From Prochlorococcus sp. AG-347-B23 (GTDB lineage Bacteria; Cyanobacteriota; Cyanobacteriia; PCC-6307; Cyanobiaceae): 64,000 bases of DNA. How positions within the stretch are numbered: position 1 is the first letter of the stretch; each line of letters begins with the position of its first letter. The notes below the pieces were generated by a model. The model had not been told where the DNA came from and searched no databases. It saw nothing but the letters and a program-made list of their open reading frames with translations. Shown here piece after piece: positions 22,054 through 35,287 of the stretch. The position numbers were made by a program, and so were the translations under genes. The DNA is taken from the NCBI GenBank assembly GCA_003281715.1, contig QCBE01000002.1, positions 24,518-88,517 of the forward strand, in the 5' to 3' direction.

Positions 22054-22376
22054 TTTTGATATTTACCAAATTGATCATTATATAAATCATCTTCGACTTC
22101 TTTACCAATAACAATGTTCAAATCGGACTTGGGATATGCCACACATAAAAGTGCAAAGCCCTTTTCCCTCAAATCATCATTTAATCCCATAGCATCTTCT
22201 TGATCTACAGATCCTTCCAATATCATAGATGCACAATCTGTACAAACTCCTGAACAACAACTACTTGGTAAATCTATTCCATTCATTTTTGCCGCTGAAA
22301 TAATATCTTGATCTTCAGAACATAAAAAACTAAAAGTCTTTTGCTCAAATTGAACTTTGATATTGTATTCAGGCAT
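22050..22376 (-). CDS. [2Fe-2S] ferredoxin
   Basis: LPSSCCSGVCTDCASM...LLCVAYPKSD. Confidence 0.9.
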   Translation of the reverse strand: MPEYNIKVQFEQKTFSFLCSEDQDIISAAKMNGIDLPSSCCSGVCTDCASMILEGSVDQEDAMGLNDDLREKGFALLCVAYPKSDLNIVIGKEVEDDLYNDQFGKYQK

Positions 22377-22392
22377 ATCCTAAATCTTATTG

Positions 22393-23343
22393 CTAAACTG
22401 CTGAACCTCCTACAACCTCTAATATTTCTTGAGTAATAGCTGCTTGTCTGGCTTTGTTATAGGTTAGATTCAAAGTACTTGCTAATTCTTTAGCATTATC
22501 ACTCGCATTATTCATAGCAGTCATCCTGCAAGCGAGTTCTGAAGCTGCTGACTCTTGAAGAGCTCTTAGTACCTGATTCTGTAAATATAATGGTAATAAG
22601 GAATCTAATAGTTGATCAGGACTTTGTTCAAAAACAATATCTGATGGCAACTTCTCTGAATCACTTTTTTCCATATTTGATTTTTCAACAAGTAACTTAC
22701 TATCTTTTGTAGTCAACCTAAAAATTTCATCGTTTTCCTCAGCAATTCCTTGAGGGTCAAGTGGCAATAGTGTTTGAACTACAGGAGCGCAGCTGACTAG
22801 AGTGATGAATTTCGTGTAAATTATTTCCACCCTATCAGAATTTTCTGAGAGAAATTCAGCTAAAATTTCATTTGTTACCCCTTCAGAGTCCTTGACTGTG
22901 GGTACTTGTTCTAGTTCTTTGAAAGTACTTTTAATTACATATCTATCCTTTCTATTTTGAAAATATCCAATAGCTTTCTTCCCTACCAAAATTAAATTTG
23001 GCTGATACCCTTGTTTGACTAATTCTGCGTATCTTATTTCTACCTTTTTTATTATATTTGTATTGTAACCACCGCATAAACCTCTATCCGCAGTTATGCA
23101 AACCAAAGTGATGCTCTTTACTTCTCTCTTGGATAATAGAGGAGAGTCGACAGCCTCAAATTGAACTCTAGATTGGATATTTTCTAAGACCCGTGCAAGT
23201 TTATCTGCAAAAGGTCTACTCTTAAGGACTTGATCTTGAGCTCTCCTAACTTTTGCAGCTGCAACAAGTCTCATGGCCTCCGTTATTTTTCTTGTATTTT
23301 TAACGGAAACGATTCGATCTCTAATCTCTTTAAGATTTGCCAT
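22393..23343 (-). CDS. atpG: ATP synthase F1 gamma subunit
   Basis: [36 protein letters not shown]. Confidence 0.97.
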   Translation of the reverse strand: MANLKEIRDRIVSVKNTRKITEAMRLVAAAKVRRAQDQVLKSRPFADKLARVLENIQSRVQFEAVDSPLLSKREVKSITLVCITADRGLCGGYNTNIIKKVEIRYAELVKQGYQPNLILVGKKAIGYFQNRKDRYVIKSTFKELEQVPTVKDSEGVTNEILAEFLSENSDRVEIIYTKFITLVSCAPVVQTLLPLDPQGIAEENDEIFRLTTKDSKLLVEKSNMEKSDSEKLPSDIVFEQSPDQLLDSLLPLYLQNQVLRALQESAASELACRMTAMNNASDNAKELASTLNLTYNKARQAAITQEILEVVGGSAV

Positions 23344-23362
23344 GGTATCTCCTTAAATAAAT

Positions 23363-24892
<1,530 letters not shown>

Positions 24893-24910
24893 TTAAGGTT
24901 GATTTAAAAG

Positions 24911-25453
24911 TTACTTGGAAAGGGATAAGCCAAGTTTTCTAATTTGTGAAGCAAGGGAAGCATCAATTACTTTTGATCCTACACTGGCGACGAAACCACC
25001 AATAAGAGATGGGTCGATTTTAGTAACAAGTTCTAATTTTTCTGTTCCAGCAATATTGATGATCTTTTTGGTAATTAAACCTTTCTGTTCATCAGTAAGC
25101 TCGACTGCAGAAGTAACAGTTGCCAAAGCAATATTACTATTTTCTCGGAAAATCTCTAAAAACCTATCAAGAATTGAAGTGAGGATTCCAATTCTTTGCC
25201 TATCGGCCAATAATTTTAAGAAATTCAGTAAAGAAGAATTAACCTTATTTGAAAAAATTTCAATAATGATTTTCTTCTTAGCATCTGTCTCTAAAATGGG
25301 AGAGGATAATGCCTTCTCCAATTCAGGGGAATCATTTATTAATTCCAAAAGTTGTTTAACCTCAGAAACCATCTCTTCAGTTTGCGAATTTTCATTCACA
25401 ACTTGAAGTAATGCCTCTGCGTATGGTGTAGTAACTGAATTTAAAAGTGGCAT
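24911..25453 (-). CDS. atpH: ATP synthase F1 delta subunit
   Basis: Position in operon; TPYAEALLQVV...DPSLIGGFVASVGSKVIDASLASQIRKL. Confidence 0.95.
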   Translation of the reverse strand: MPLLNSVTTPYAEALLQVVNENSQTEEMVSEVKQLLELINDSPELEKALSSPILETDAKKKIIIEIFSNKVNSSLLNFLKLLADRQRIGILTSILDRFLEIFRENSNIALATVTSAVELTDEQKGLITKKIINIAGTEKLELVTKIDPSLIGGFVASVGSKVIDASLASQIRKLGLSLSK

Positions 25454-25965
25454 TAGTTCACCTCAATATTGTTAATTGATTGAGTTACCAAATTTTCTTG
25501 TGTTGTTTTATCAAGTCGATTTGGGAGAGATTCTAACGCTTTCTTAATTGCCAGTTCAACAGCTTCTTTTCGTAGTTGAGAAATTGCTCTGGATGCTTCA
25601 GAGCTCTCATCAGAGATTGCACTTTGTTTAATTCGTGCCATCTCCTCTATCGCTTTTTTCTCACTTTCCATTCTGATTGATTCAGATCTTTTAAGAGAAT
25701 CTGCTTTTATTTGTGACGCTTTTTCTTCTGCTGAAGATAAATCTTTCTTCGCCTTTTCTAAAGCTTGAGTTGCATTTAGGAGGCGATCTTCAGCATCTTT
25801 TAATTCAAGGAGGATTCCTTCTCTCCTTTTTTGAAGCATTTTACCTAAGAAACCAGGCAAAAATTTATAAAGACCGAAAACCACTACAGCCCAATTAAGG
25901 ATATTAGTTTCGAATAAATTGAAGTTCAATCCAAAACCTTCTGTAGCTAAAAGAGTTAAATTCAT
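25453..25965 (-). CDS. atpF: ATP synthase F0 subunit b
   Basis: Single TM plus long charged helix; between b' and delta. Confidence 0.94.
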   Translation of the reverse strand: MNLTLLATEGFGLNFNLFETNILNWAVVVFGLYKFLPGFLGKMLQKRREGILLELKDAEDRLLNATQALEKAKKDLSSAEEKASQIKADSLKRSESIRMESEKKAIEEMARIKQSAISDESSEASRAISQLRKEAVELAIKKALESLPNRLDKTTQENLVTQSINNIEVN

Positions 25966-26423
25966 TTTTCTAGAATCAATCTATTAACAATAAGTTCGCT
26001 TAGATCATCAGCCTGTTTAGAAAGTTGATCACGAGCAGCGGACGTCTGACTTTCAATTTCTAGTCTTGCCTTTTCTTTTGAAGCATTTGCTTCATTATTA
26101 GCAAGTTCTAGTGCTTCTTTATAAAGCTTGTCAGACTCATTCTCAGCTTCGCTCACAATTCTTTGGGCTTCTGTACGAGCACTTTGAAGCTGAGTTAATA
26201 AATCAGCTTCTAATTTTTTAACCTCAGAAAGTTTATTTTTGGCCTCAATAATATTATTACTTACAAACTTTTCTCTTTTTTCTACAACATTGCCAACAGG
26301 CTTAAAAAAGAGAGAATTTAATATGTAAGTAAGCGCAACTACTTGTATTGCCATTAGTGGCAAAGTGGCATTTATATCAAATAATCCACCTTCTGTAGCA
26401 CCAAAAAAATTAAAGGCCAACAT
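25962..26423 (-). CDS. ATP synthase F0 subunit b' (cyanobacterial/chloroplast type)
   Basis: [37 protein letters not shown]. Confidence 0.93.
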   Translation of the reverse strand: MLAFNFFGATEGGLFDINATLPLMAIQVVALTYILNSLFFKPVGNVVEKREKFVSNNIIEAKNKLSEVKKLEADLLTQLQSARTEAQRIVSEAENESDKLYKEALELANNEANASKEKARLEIESQTSAARDQLSKQADDLSELIVNRLILEK

Positions 26424-26491
26424 ATGATTCAGTTGAAGTTAAAAAATTAAATTTAAATATTGCTAATAAGAATTAGAAGCAATATTAACTT

Positions 26492-26755
<264 letters not shown>

Positions 26756-26815
26756 TTAATACTTGTGATAATCTTTGTTGTCATACACGCTTGGACATCC
26801 TTTGTTTTAAGAATG

Positions 26816-26834
26816 GGTCTGATATTATCAGACC
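26816..26834. other. perfect inverted repeat in the atpB-atpE intergenic region
   Basis: GGTCTGATA-T-TATCAGACC; 164-bp gap inside an otherwise tightly packed operon. Confidence 0.75.
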
Positions 26835-26901
26835 TACGCGATTAGATATTTTGCCAGATTACAGACCCTTTGTAAAAGCGTCTGAATGTATCAGAAAACA
26901 G

Positions 26902-27627
26902 CTAATGATGTTCTTCAACAGCTTCTCCAATGTAGTAGGCCGCTAAAGTTGCAAAAATCAATGCCTGAATTGCACTAGTAAATAATCCCAGGAACATAAC
27001 AGGTATTGGGAGAATTAGCGGAACTAAAAAGACTAGAACACCAACAACAAGTTCATCAGCTAAAATATTTCCAAATAGCCTGAAAGAGAGTGATAAAGGT
27101 TTCGTAAAGTCCTCTAGAATTTTGAAAGGAAGCATAATCGGAGTTGGGTGAACATAGTATTCGAAGTATCTCCAACCCTTATTGCTTAAACCAGCATAGA
27201 AATAAGAAAGTGAAACCAATAAAGCCAAGGCTATAGTTGTATTGATATCTGCAGTAGGTGCTCCCAATTCTCCACTTGGTAACTTAATCAATCTCCAAGG
27301 AATTAAAGCCCCTCCCCAATTACTAATAAAGACGAATAAAAATAAAGTCCCTATAAATGGCATCCAATCTCTGTAAACTTTTTCCCCTATTTGCGTCCTA
27401 GCAAGATCTCTTATGTAATCCCATAGGAACTCAAGCAGGTTTTGAAGGCCTTTAGGATCATTTTCCATTTTTTTAGTTCCTAAAGAAATAAAAACTAATA
27501 ACGCTCCTAATAAAATCCAAGATGTTAAAAATACCTGCCCATGAAGTCTGATATTTCCAATTTGCCAATAAAGATGTTGACCAACTTCTAATGCTGCAAA
27601 ATTTGTTAGCAAGGAATTAAAAAACAT
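26902..27627 (-). CDS. atpB: ATP synthase F0 subunit a
   Basis: [34 protein letters not shown]. Confidence 0.97.
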   Translation of the reverse strand: MFFNSLLTNFAALEVGQHLYWQIGNIRLHGQVFLTSWILLGALLVFISLGTKKMENDPKGLQNLLEFLWDYIRDLARTQIGEKVYRDWMPFIGTLFLFVFISNWGGALIPWRLIKLPSGELGAPTADINTTIALALLVSLSYFYAGLSNKGWRYFEYYVHPTPIMLPFKILEDFTKPLSLSFRLFGNILADELVVGVLVFLVPLILPIPVMFLGLFTSAIQALIFATLAAYYIGEAVEEHH

Positions 27628-27650
27628 TTGTTTTGAATAAAAAAATTTAC

Positions 27651-28127
27651 TTAAGAACGTGAAAAATAAAGAATGAGTGAAGGCTTATAAATGAAAAAAC
27701 CTATCATCGCAGGAAAAATATCCAAAGATCCTAGCTTGCTCGCAAAAATAAAGAGGCAAACTGGAACTAATAGTTGCAATTTTGATACACCTGATGATTC
27801 TTTACCAAGTTTCCCTATACTTTTAGCAAGCAAACGTAGGTAAAAAATACCGGCAATTGCACCTGTAAAAATACTAAAACCAAAAGTAACGCCTAAAAAA
27901 ATTCCAGTTATTGATGCTAATAAAATAGAAAAAATAAAAGTAATTCCAAAAATTGTTAATTGCAATTTTGTATATTCATCATTTTGGGAAAGCAAATGAT
28001 CTATTTGATTGGCAATGCCAGATTTACTTTCTTTGATGATCGAATTATTCAGGGATTGAAGAAATTGAACATTCTCATTAGAAGGATGCTCAAGTTTTTT
28101 TCTATTTGAGTCCACCGATGTGAACAT
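27651..28127 (-). CDS. atpI: ATP synthase operon protein Atp1/AtpI
   Basis: First gene of the atp operon; hydrophobic helices. Confidence 0.8.
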   Translation of the reverse strand: MFTSVDSNRKKLEHPSNENVQFLQSLNNSIIKESKSGIANQIDHLLSQNDEYTKLQLTIFGITFIFSILLASITGIFLGVTFGFSIFTGAIAGIFYLRLLAKSIGKLGKESSGVSKLQLLVPVCLFIFASKLGSLDIFPAMIGFFIYKPSLILYFSRS

Positions 28128-28393
28128 AGTTTAGAAACTCCTCTGAATGGTTTTAAGTAAGTATATAAACTCACGGAATCTATCACAGAGAGGTGCCTTT
28201 TAGCTAGTTTTTTTTTATAAAAAATTAATTCTTAAGATTTATGATGAATCTGTAGGCCATTTTTTACTTTATTCTTCAAAAATAAAATTTATAAAAAGTC
28301 ATATTTTTAATTGCGTTAACACTTTAAAACGTTAATAAAAGACTTGGCAAAATCTCAATTAAACGTCTCAATAGTAAATATACATCTAAAAAA

Positions 28394-29629
28394 TTGGAGA
28401 TAAGTCAAGAAAAAATAAAATATAAAAGAATTTCTAAAAGAAAAAAAACCTTTAGTTCTAATTACAAAAAAACTTTCAGCAATTTAAAAGAGTCTATACT
28501 TCCCTTACCTTGGGCGATATGGCCTTATGAAGCAAAAATCCTCATTGTCATCATTGGAATTTGGTCAATATTAGGAATATGCATACTTGGATCATCAAGT
28601 TGGTGGGTGGCTAGTAGGGAAATGGGGAATTGGGCTTACTTCTTAAAAAAACAAATCATTTGGACAATTCCAGGAATTGGTTTATTTTATTTCGTACTTA
28701 ATACAAAGATTAGAAATCTTTTAAAGTTTTCAAGAATTATTTTTTATATTTTATTCTTTTTGATTTTCCTTACCAATCTAAATGGAATTACAGTTAATGG
28801 ATCTTCAAGATGGCTAGTGCTTGGCAATTTACTTCTGCAGCCATCTGAATTAATTAAACCTTTCCTAATTCTAGAAGCTTCTAATCTTTTCGCACATTGG
28901 AATCTAGTAAAGAATGATAAAAAATTAATTACAATTATAACCTTTGGTTTATTAATTTTATTAATACTTAAACAGCCTAACTTAAGTACTGCATCATTAA
29001 CTGGAATTCTTCTTTGGGTAATGGGTTTATGTGGAGGAGTAAAACTTAGCTCTCTTTGCTCATTTGCTTCAATAGGTTTAATTACTGGATGTATCAGCAT
29101 CCTTAATAACGAATATCAAAAACTGAGAGTTACTTCATTTATAAATCCTTGGAAAGATCAACAAGAAAATGGATTTCAATTGGTTCAAAGTTTATTAGCC
29201 ATAGGTTCAGGTGGTCTATTTGGCCAAGGTTTTGGACTGTCGATACAAAAATTACAGTATCTGCCGTTCATGTATACAGATTTTATTTTTGCCATTTTTG
29301 CGGAAGAATTTGGTTTATTGGGGTGTACTTTATTCTTGGGATTTTTAGCAGTATTCTCTTATATAAGTCTAAGAATTAGTCTTAAGTGCAGGAATAATTA
29401 TACAAAATTAATTGCTATCGGATGTGGTGTGTTGTTGACAGGTCAAACAATAATGCATATTGCTGTAGCAACAGGTTCAATGCCTACCACAGGGTTACCA
29501 CTACCTTTCATTAGTTATGGTGGCAATTCATTAATAGCGTCTTTTTTTATTGCAGGGATGTTAGTTAGATGTTCATTAGAGTCAACAGGATTCATTGGTA
29601 TGATTAGTACACGAAAGACTCTTAATTAG
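28394..29629 (+). CDS. ftsW: cell division protein FtsW (SEDS glycosyltransferase), TTG start
   Basis: NGSSRWL, LLQPSELIKP, FAEEFGLLG, TTGLPLPFISYGGNSL. Confidence 0.93.
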   Translation: MEISQEKIKYKRISKRKKTFSSNYKKTFSNLKESILPLPWAIWPYEAKILIVIIGIWSILGICILGSSSWWVASREMGNWAYFLKKQIIWTIPGIGLFYFVLNTKIRNLLKFSRIIFYILFFLIFLTNLNGITVNGSSRWLVLGNLLLQPSELIKPFLILEASNLFAHWNLVKNDKKLITIITFGLLILLILKQPNLSTASLTGILLWVMGLCGGVKLSSLCSFASIGLITGCISILNNEYQKLRVTSFINPWKDQQENGFQLVQSLLAIGSGGLFGQGFGLSIQKLQYLPFMYTDFIFAIFAEEFGLLGCTLFLGFLAVFSYISLRISLKCRNNYTKLIAIGCGVLLTGQTIMHIAVATGSMPTTGLPLPFISYGGNSLIASFFIAGMLVRCSLESTGFIGMISTRKTLN

Positions 29630-29711
29630 TTAGAATTTAAAGGATTAAATTCAAGCTATCGAATCATTTAATTTAGTTATTTCAGAATTATCTCAAAAGG
29701 GTAATCTGCTT

Positions 29712-30368
29712 ATGCAGAATGGTCTGAATAGTCCTGGCCCATTTACTATATTTTTGGTTTTCAGCGCAGGACTTTTAACAAGTCTTGGGCCATGTTCATT
29801 ATCATTATTGCCAGTAACTATTGCGTATATAGGCGGAACAGAGAAAAATAAATTTAAACTTATTAGTTTTTCAGGAGGTGTAGTTTTTTCTCTTGTTGCA
29901 CTGGGGGCTGCGAGCGGATTCTTAGGTAAAATATATGGACAAATTCCATCTTATTACACTTCATTTGTTGCCCTAATAGCAATAATAATGGGTTTAAATT
30001 TATTAGGAATTCTAAAGTTTCAGTTTCCGAATGGACCTGATATAAAAATAATTGAAGATAAAATACCAACATTTATAGCGCCTTTTGCCATAGGGACAAC
30101 TTTTGGACTAGCTTCTTCACCTTGCATTACTCCAGTTTTAGCAACTCTTTTGGCTTGGGTATCGCAAGCTAAAAACCCGATAATATCTATTATTTTTTTA
30201 TTTTTCTTTGGGATAGGACAAGTAACCCCATTAATCATTGCAGGGGCTACTGCAGAAAACTTAAAGCAATTTTTAGCTCTTAGAAAATTTAGTCAAATAA
30301 TTCCTACTTTAAGTGGGATATTTTTAGTTTCCCTAGGCTTATTAAATTTATTTTCAAATTGGATTTAA
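29712..30368 (+). CDS. ccdA: cytochrome c biogenesis protein CcdA
   Basis: AGLLTSLGPCSLSLLPVTIAYIGG, LASSPCITPVLATLL; next to ccs1. Confidence 0.93.
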   Translation: MQNGLNSPGPFTIFLVFSAGLLTSLGPCSLSLLPVTIAYIGGTEKNKFKLISFSGGVVFSLVALGAASGFLGKIYGQIPSYYTSFVALIAIIMGLNLLGILKFQFPNGPDIKIIEDKIPTFIAPFAIGTTFGLASSPCITPVLATLLAWVSQAKNPIISIIFLFFFGIGQVTPLIIAGATAENLKQFLALRKFSQIIPTLSGIFLVSLGLLNLFSNWI

Positions 30369-31655
30369 ATGATTATTTTTAAGAATCTAATTTTAAAAAT
30401 ATCAAGTTTAAGATTCGCTATATCGCTGATAATCTTCATTGCTATTGCCAGTGGAATAGGTACTTTTATACCTCAAGGTAGTAATAATAAATTCTATATT
30501 GATAATTTCGATGATGCTCCCATTTTTGGATTTTTAAATGGAGAAAAAGTCTTAAAACTTCAATTGGATCATATATATACAAGCTATTGGTTTTTATTTG
30601 CATTAATTCTTCTTTGTATTTCTCTCGCAGCTTGTAGTTTCAGAAGGCAAATCCCTTCCTTAAAAGCTTCATTAAAATGGATTGAATACAAGAGCGAAAG
30701 AAAATTTAGCAAACTGCAATTAAATTCAAGTCACCAAATTAATGAGGATGAAGACAACATATCAAAAGTTGATTTATTACTTAAAAAAAGAGGATGGAAA
30801 ACATATAAATTTAAAAGTCATATTTCTGCGAGAAGGGGTTTAATTGGAAAAGTCGGACCTCTATTTGTACATATTGGATTAATAGTCTTACTTATAGGTT
30901 CAGCATATGGAAATTTTACAAGTCAATCAAAAGAACAATATTTGTTGCCTGGAGAAAGCTTGGACCTAATTAATGAGAGCACAAACTCAAAAGCTACTAT
31001 AAAATTAGTCGATTTTTTTATAGAACGAGAAAGTGATGGAATACCAAAGCAGTTCACTTCAAAGTTAGATTTTTCTACTGAAGATTTTAAATTAAATGAG
31101 ATAAAAACTACCCAAGTTAATCACCCAATTAGGTTCAAAGGATTAACGATTTATCAAGCTGATTGGGCAATATCAAATGTGGTTTTAGAAATAGATAATA
31201 TCCTTTATCAATTAAAATTAAAAGAGATTCCCGAAATTGGCAATCAAGTTTGGGGAGTTTTAATTGAATTAGGATCAGAGACAAAAAAAAATTTCCTTTT
31301 AACAATAGATAATGAAAATGGTCCACTTAAAATTTCCAATACAGAAAATTTCTCGGGGAATAATCTCTATATCAATGACAAACCCTTAGAAGTTAACTCT
31401 TCAAAAGTATCTTTAAAAAAAATAATCCCCAGCAGTGGATTAATAATTAAAAATGATCCGTCTATACCATTTATCTACTTTTCTTTTATTTTAATAATCT
31501 TTGGAACAATAATAAGTCTTATACCAACAAACCAATTATGGATTCTTGTGAATAATGAATCACAAAAGCTATTCATTGGAGGTCTTAGCAATAAAAATCT
31601 ACTTGGTTTTAAAAAAGATTTTTTAAAATTGTCAGAAGAAATAAAAAATTTTTAA
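30369..31655 (+). CDS. ccs1: cytochrome c biogenesis protein Ccs1/ResB
   Basis: ResB family: [44 protein letters not shown]. Confidence 0.92.
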   Translation: MIIFKNLILKISSLRFAISLIIFIAIASGIGTFIPQGSNNKFYIDNFDDAPIFGFLNGEKVLKLQLDHIYTSYWFLFALILLCISLAACSFRRQIPSLKASLKWIEYKSERKFSKLQLNSSHQINEDEDNISKVDLLLKKRGWKTYKFKSHISARRGLIGKVGPLFVHIGLIVLLIGSAYGNFTSQSKEQYLLPGESLDLINESTNSKATIKLVDFFIERESDGIPKQFTSKLDFSTEDFKLNEIKTTQVNHPIRFKGLTIYQADWAISNVVLEIDNILYQLKLKEIPEIGNQVWGVLIELGSETKKNFLLTIDNENGPLKISNTENFSGNNLYINDKPLEVNSSKVSLKKIIPSSGLIIKNDPSIPFIYFSFILIIFGTIISLIPTNQLWILVNNESQKLFIGGLSNKNLLGFKKDFLKLSEEIKNF

Positions 31656-32062
31656 TTTTTTTTCTCTCCGCTAAAAATATCTAACTGCATAGAAACATTC
31701 CCTCTGGGGTTAAATGCAGCATTTAAATGTATCCAATGAGGCGAGCCCTCATTTACTAAATCATCCATAATTCTATTAACAACTTCCTCATGTGAAATTT
31801 TTATATCTCTAAAATTATTAATATAAAGCTTTAAAGACTTCAACTCATAGACTCTCAAATTAGGTTGATAAATAATATTTAGCTTTGCAAAATCTGGATA
31901 ACCAGAAAAAGGGCACTTACATGTAAATTCAGGCAACTGGATAGAAATTTCATAAATTCTTTTCTTATTTGGATTCTCGAAACAAATTATTTTTGAATCT
32001 TCAATAATTCTTTCACCATAAAGTGGTCTTTGCGTCGAATCATTTAATTTAGCTGTACTCAT
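31652..32062 (-). CDS. queF: NADPH-dependent 7-cyano-7-deazaguanine reductase
   Basis: [23 protein letters not shown]...[14 protein letters not shown]. Confidence 0.94.
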   Translation of the reverse strand: MSTAKLNDSTQRPLYGERIIEDSKIICFENPNKKRIYEISIQLPEFTCKCPFSGYPDFAKLNIIYQPNLRVYELKSLKLYINNFRDIKISHEEVVNRIMDDLVNEGSPHWIHLNAAFNPRGNVSMQLDIFSGEKKN

Positions 32063-32174
32063 TTTTATTAGAACTTATTTATTAAAACTATATAAAAAGA
32101 TCAAAATCTGCAAAAATCTCAATAAGATTAAGTATTACAATTGAATAAGTCAAAATCTGTTAAATCTTATTTTT

Positions 32175-32188
32175 GTATCATCAATTAC
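32175..32188. promoter_or_regulatory. NtcA-binding site
   Basis: GTA-TCATCAAT-TAC (exact GTAN8TAC) followed after 24 nt by a -10-like TATATG at 32213. Confidence 0.65.
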
Positions 32189-32240
32189 ATTCATAACGTT
32201 GGTTAAAAGGTTTATATGTTTTTAGTTAGATGAAAAATTA

Positions 32241-32486
32241 ATGGACATTTGTTTGATAACTATCGATAACAACTTAAATAAATCCCTTCAACCAAAAAGT
32301 GCAATTGGAATGTTATGGCTTCAAACACACTTTGAGGATGATCAGTGGGAAGCATTATCAAATAGTACAGTAATTATTTCAGAGGAAAACTCCAAACTAT
32401 TAATTGAAGACGCTTCGAATGCAGGACTAAATATAAAATGTTTTTCTGATATTTCAATGTTGGATGTTTTCCCTAAAAACAATTAA
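32241..32486 (+). CDS. conserved-looking small protein upstream of glnB, unknown function
   Basis: 81 aa ORF 24 bp upstream of and co-directional with glnB. Confidence 0.7.
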   Translation: MDICLITIDNNLNKSLQPKSAIGMLWLQTHFEDDQWEALSNSTVIISEENSKLLIEDASNAGLNIKCFSDISMLDVFPKNN

Positions 32487-32850
<364 letters not shown>

Positions 32851-32858
<8 letters not shown>

Positions 32859-33663
32859 TTTCATTTACTAAATTTTGTATATATTCACTATTAATACTTT
32901 TATTGGATTGACTTCCTAGGGTCATCCAAGCTAGATATTCATGATTTCCAGCAGGACCTACCAAAGGAGAGGCTATCAAATTCTTTATATTCCATTGGGA
33001 ATTTTTTGCAGCATAAATAACAGACTCTATAGCCTCAGCATGGAATTTAGGATTACGAACCACACCACCTTTACTGACTTTTTCTTTGCCCACCTCAAAT
33101 TGGGGTTTAATTAAAAATATTCCCTCAATACAATTACCTTCTAATAAATTACCAATAGATTTAAAAACCAACTTCAATGAAATAAAAGACAAATCAGCAA
33201 CCACAAAATTTGGTAATTCATTACTTCTAGATAAAAGATCATTAGGTTTTAAATTTCGAATATTAGTTCGTTCAAAAAGTATAACTTTTGGATTATTTCT
33301 AATCTTCCATGCAGTTTGTCCATATCCAACATCAATCCCATAAACTAACTTTGCTCCTTGTTGCAATAAGCAATCAGTAAATCCCCCAGTAGAGATTCCT
33401 GCGTCAATACATATTTTGTCTTTTACTTTAATTTCAAGTTTTTTAAATGCTTCTAATAATTTTTCACCGCCCCTTGATACAAACATAGGTGCGGAATCAA
33501 TAAAAAACTCAGATCCAATTAATACTTGTTGTCCAGGTTTATCTAATACTTTTCCATTGATATCTCTAACCTTGCCCGCAAGAATTAAACCTTGGGCTTT
33601 TTGACGAGTTTCACATAAACCTTTATTTAGAAGATAAAGGTCTAATCTACTTTTTTTAATCAT
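32851..33663 (-). CDS. tlyA: TlyA-family rRNA methyltransferase
   Basis: N-terminal S4-like domain; CIDAGISTGGFTDCLLQQGAKLVYGIDVGYGQ. Confidence 0.92.
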
Positions 33664-33943
33664 CTATTAATCAATAAAAAAAGACTGAATAATGAACTTC
33701 TATAAGATTAAGATCCAAATTCTTTGATACCTTTCAATTTTAAATTAGAACAAAAAAATTACCCATGATTAACAAAGGAATATATGCAAACATTTTTATA
33801 TTGAAGCTTTCTTTATTAGCTAAAAAAATGTTATGTGAGAACATAATAATCGGGCAAATATGTTCAATGGCAAGTACATCTTTAAGGTATCGGGCAATAA
33901 TGCTATTTTGTTATAAAGTTTAAATTGGTAATCAATAAAAATT

Positions 33944-35239
33944 GTGATCGAGCGTTACACTTTACCCGAAATGGGGAAAATCTGGACTGAAAGCGCAAAA
34001 TTCCAGAGTTGGCTTAAGGTTGAAATAGCTGCATGTGAAGCAAATTTTTCCCTCGGAAAAATTCCTGAGGATGCTATGAAAGATATACGTTCAAATGCAA
34101 AGTTTGATGAATCTAGAATTATAGAAATTGAGAAAGAAGTTAAACATGATGTCATAGCATTTCTTACAAGCGTTAATGAATTTGTAGGAGATTCAGGAAG
34201 ATACATTCATGTTGGCATGACCAGTAGTGATGTACTCGATACTGGCTTATCTCTTCAGTTAAAAGCCTCTTGCGAATTGTTATTAGAAGAAATTGAGAAA
34301 TTAGAAAATGAAGTCAGATTATTATCAAGGAAGCATAAAAATACATTAATGATTGGCAGATCACATGCAATTCATGGGGAGCCAATTTCCTTCGGTTTTA
34401 AACTTGCTGGATGGTTAGCAGAAATAATAAGAAACAAAAAAAGATTATTAACACTGAAAGAATCTGTAGCAATTGGACAAATAAGTGGTGCAATGGGAAC
34501 TTACGCTAATACGAATCCCAAAGTAGAACAAATAACTTGTGATTTACTCGGCTTAAAACCAGATACAGCAAGTACGCAGGTTATATCGAGAGACAGACAT
34601 GCAGAATATGTACAAACTATTGCACTAGTTGGCGCTTCTTTAGATAGATTTGCAACTGAAATAAGAAATTTACAAAGAACTGATGTTTTAGAAGTTGAGG
34701 AGGGCTTTACAAAAGGGCAAAAAGGAAGTTCTGCCATGCCTCATAAAAGAAATCCTATTCGAAGTGAAAGAATAAGCGGTTTAGCAAGAATTTTGAGGAC
34801 TTACGTCTTAACAGCACTAGAAAATGTTCCACTTTGGCACGAAAGAGATATAAGCCATAGTTCAAATGAACGTATCATGTTACCTGACGTATCAATCTGT
34901 TTGCATTTTATGCTCAGGGAAATGAAAGATATAGTATGCAATTTGGAAGTTTATCCAAAAAATATGCTCAAAAATTTAAATATATATGGTGGTGTAATCT
35001 TTAGTCAGAAAGTTTTACTTTTGCTTGTAGAGAAGGGCTTATCTAGAGAAAAAGCTTATAGCTTAGTACAAAAAAATGCGCATCAAGCCTGGAATACTCA
35101 GAATGGGAATTTCAAACAAAATATAGAGAGAGATAATGAAATAATGGATTTTATTGATCAAAGTGACTTAGAAGAATGTTTTAATCCTTCAATTCATCTC
35201 AATAATTTAAGTGTAATATGGGAGAAGTTAGGTATCTAG
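33944..35239 (+). CDS. purB: adenylosuccinate lyase (GTG start)
   Basis: HVGMTSSDVLDT, KGQKGSSAMPHKRNPIRSE. Confidence 0.97.
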   Translation: MIERYTLPEMGKIWTESAKFQSWLKVEIAACEANFSLGKIPEDAMKDIRSNAKFDESRIIEIEKEVKHDVIAFLTSVNEFVGDSGRYIHVGMTSSDVLDTGLSLQLKASCELLLEEIEKLENEVRLLSRKHKNTLMIGRSHAIHGEPISFGFKLAGWLAEIIRNKKRLLTLKESVAIGQISGAMGTYANTNPKVEQITCDLLGLKPDTASTQVISRDRHAEYVQTIALVGASLDRFATEIRNLQRTDVLEVEEGFTKGQKGSSAMPHKRNPIRSERISGLARILRTYVLTALENVPLWHERDISHSSNERIMLPDVSICLHFMLREMKDIVCNLEVYPKNMLKNLNIYGGVIFSQKVLLLLVEKGLSREKAYSLVQKNAHQAWNTQNGNFKQNIERDNEIMDFIDQSDLEECFNPSIHLNNLSVIWEKLGI

Positions 35240-35287
35240 GATTACTGAAAACCTTATCTAAGTTTAACCAGTGTTTTCAGAGGAATA

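Noticed and set aside
24915-25406. 163-aa plus-strand ORF antisense to atpH (delta)
   Set aside because: Shadow ORF of a well-supported ATP synthase gene.
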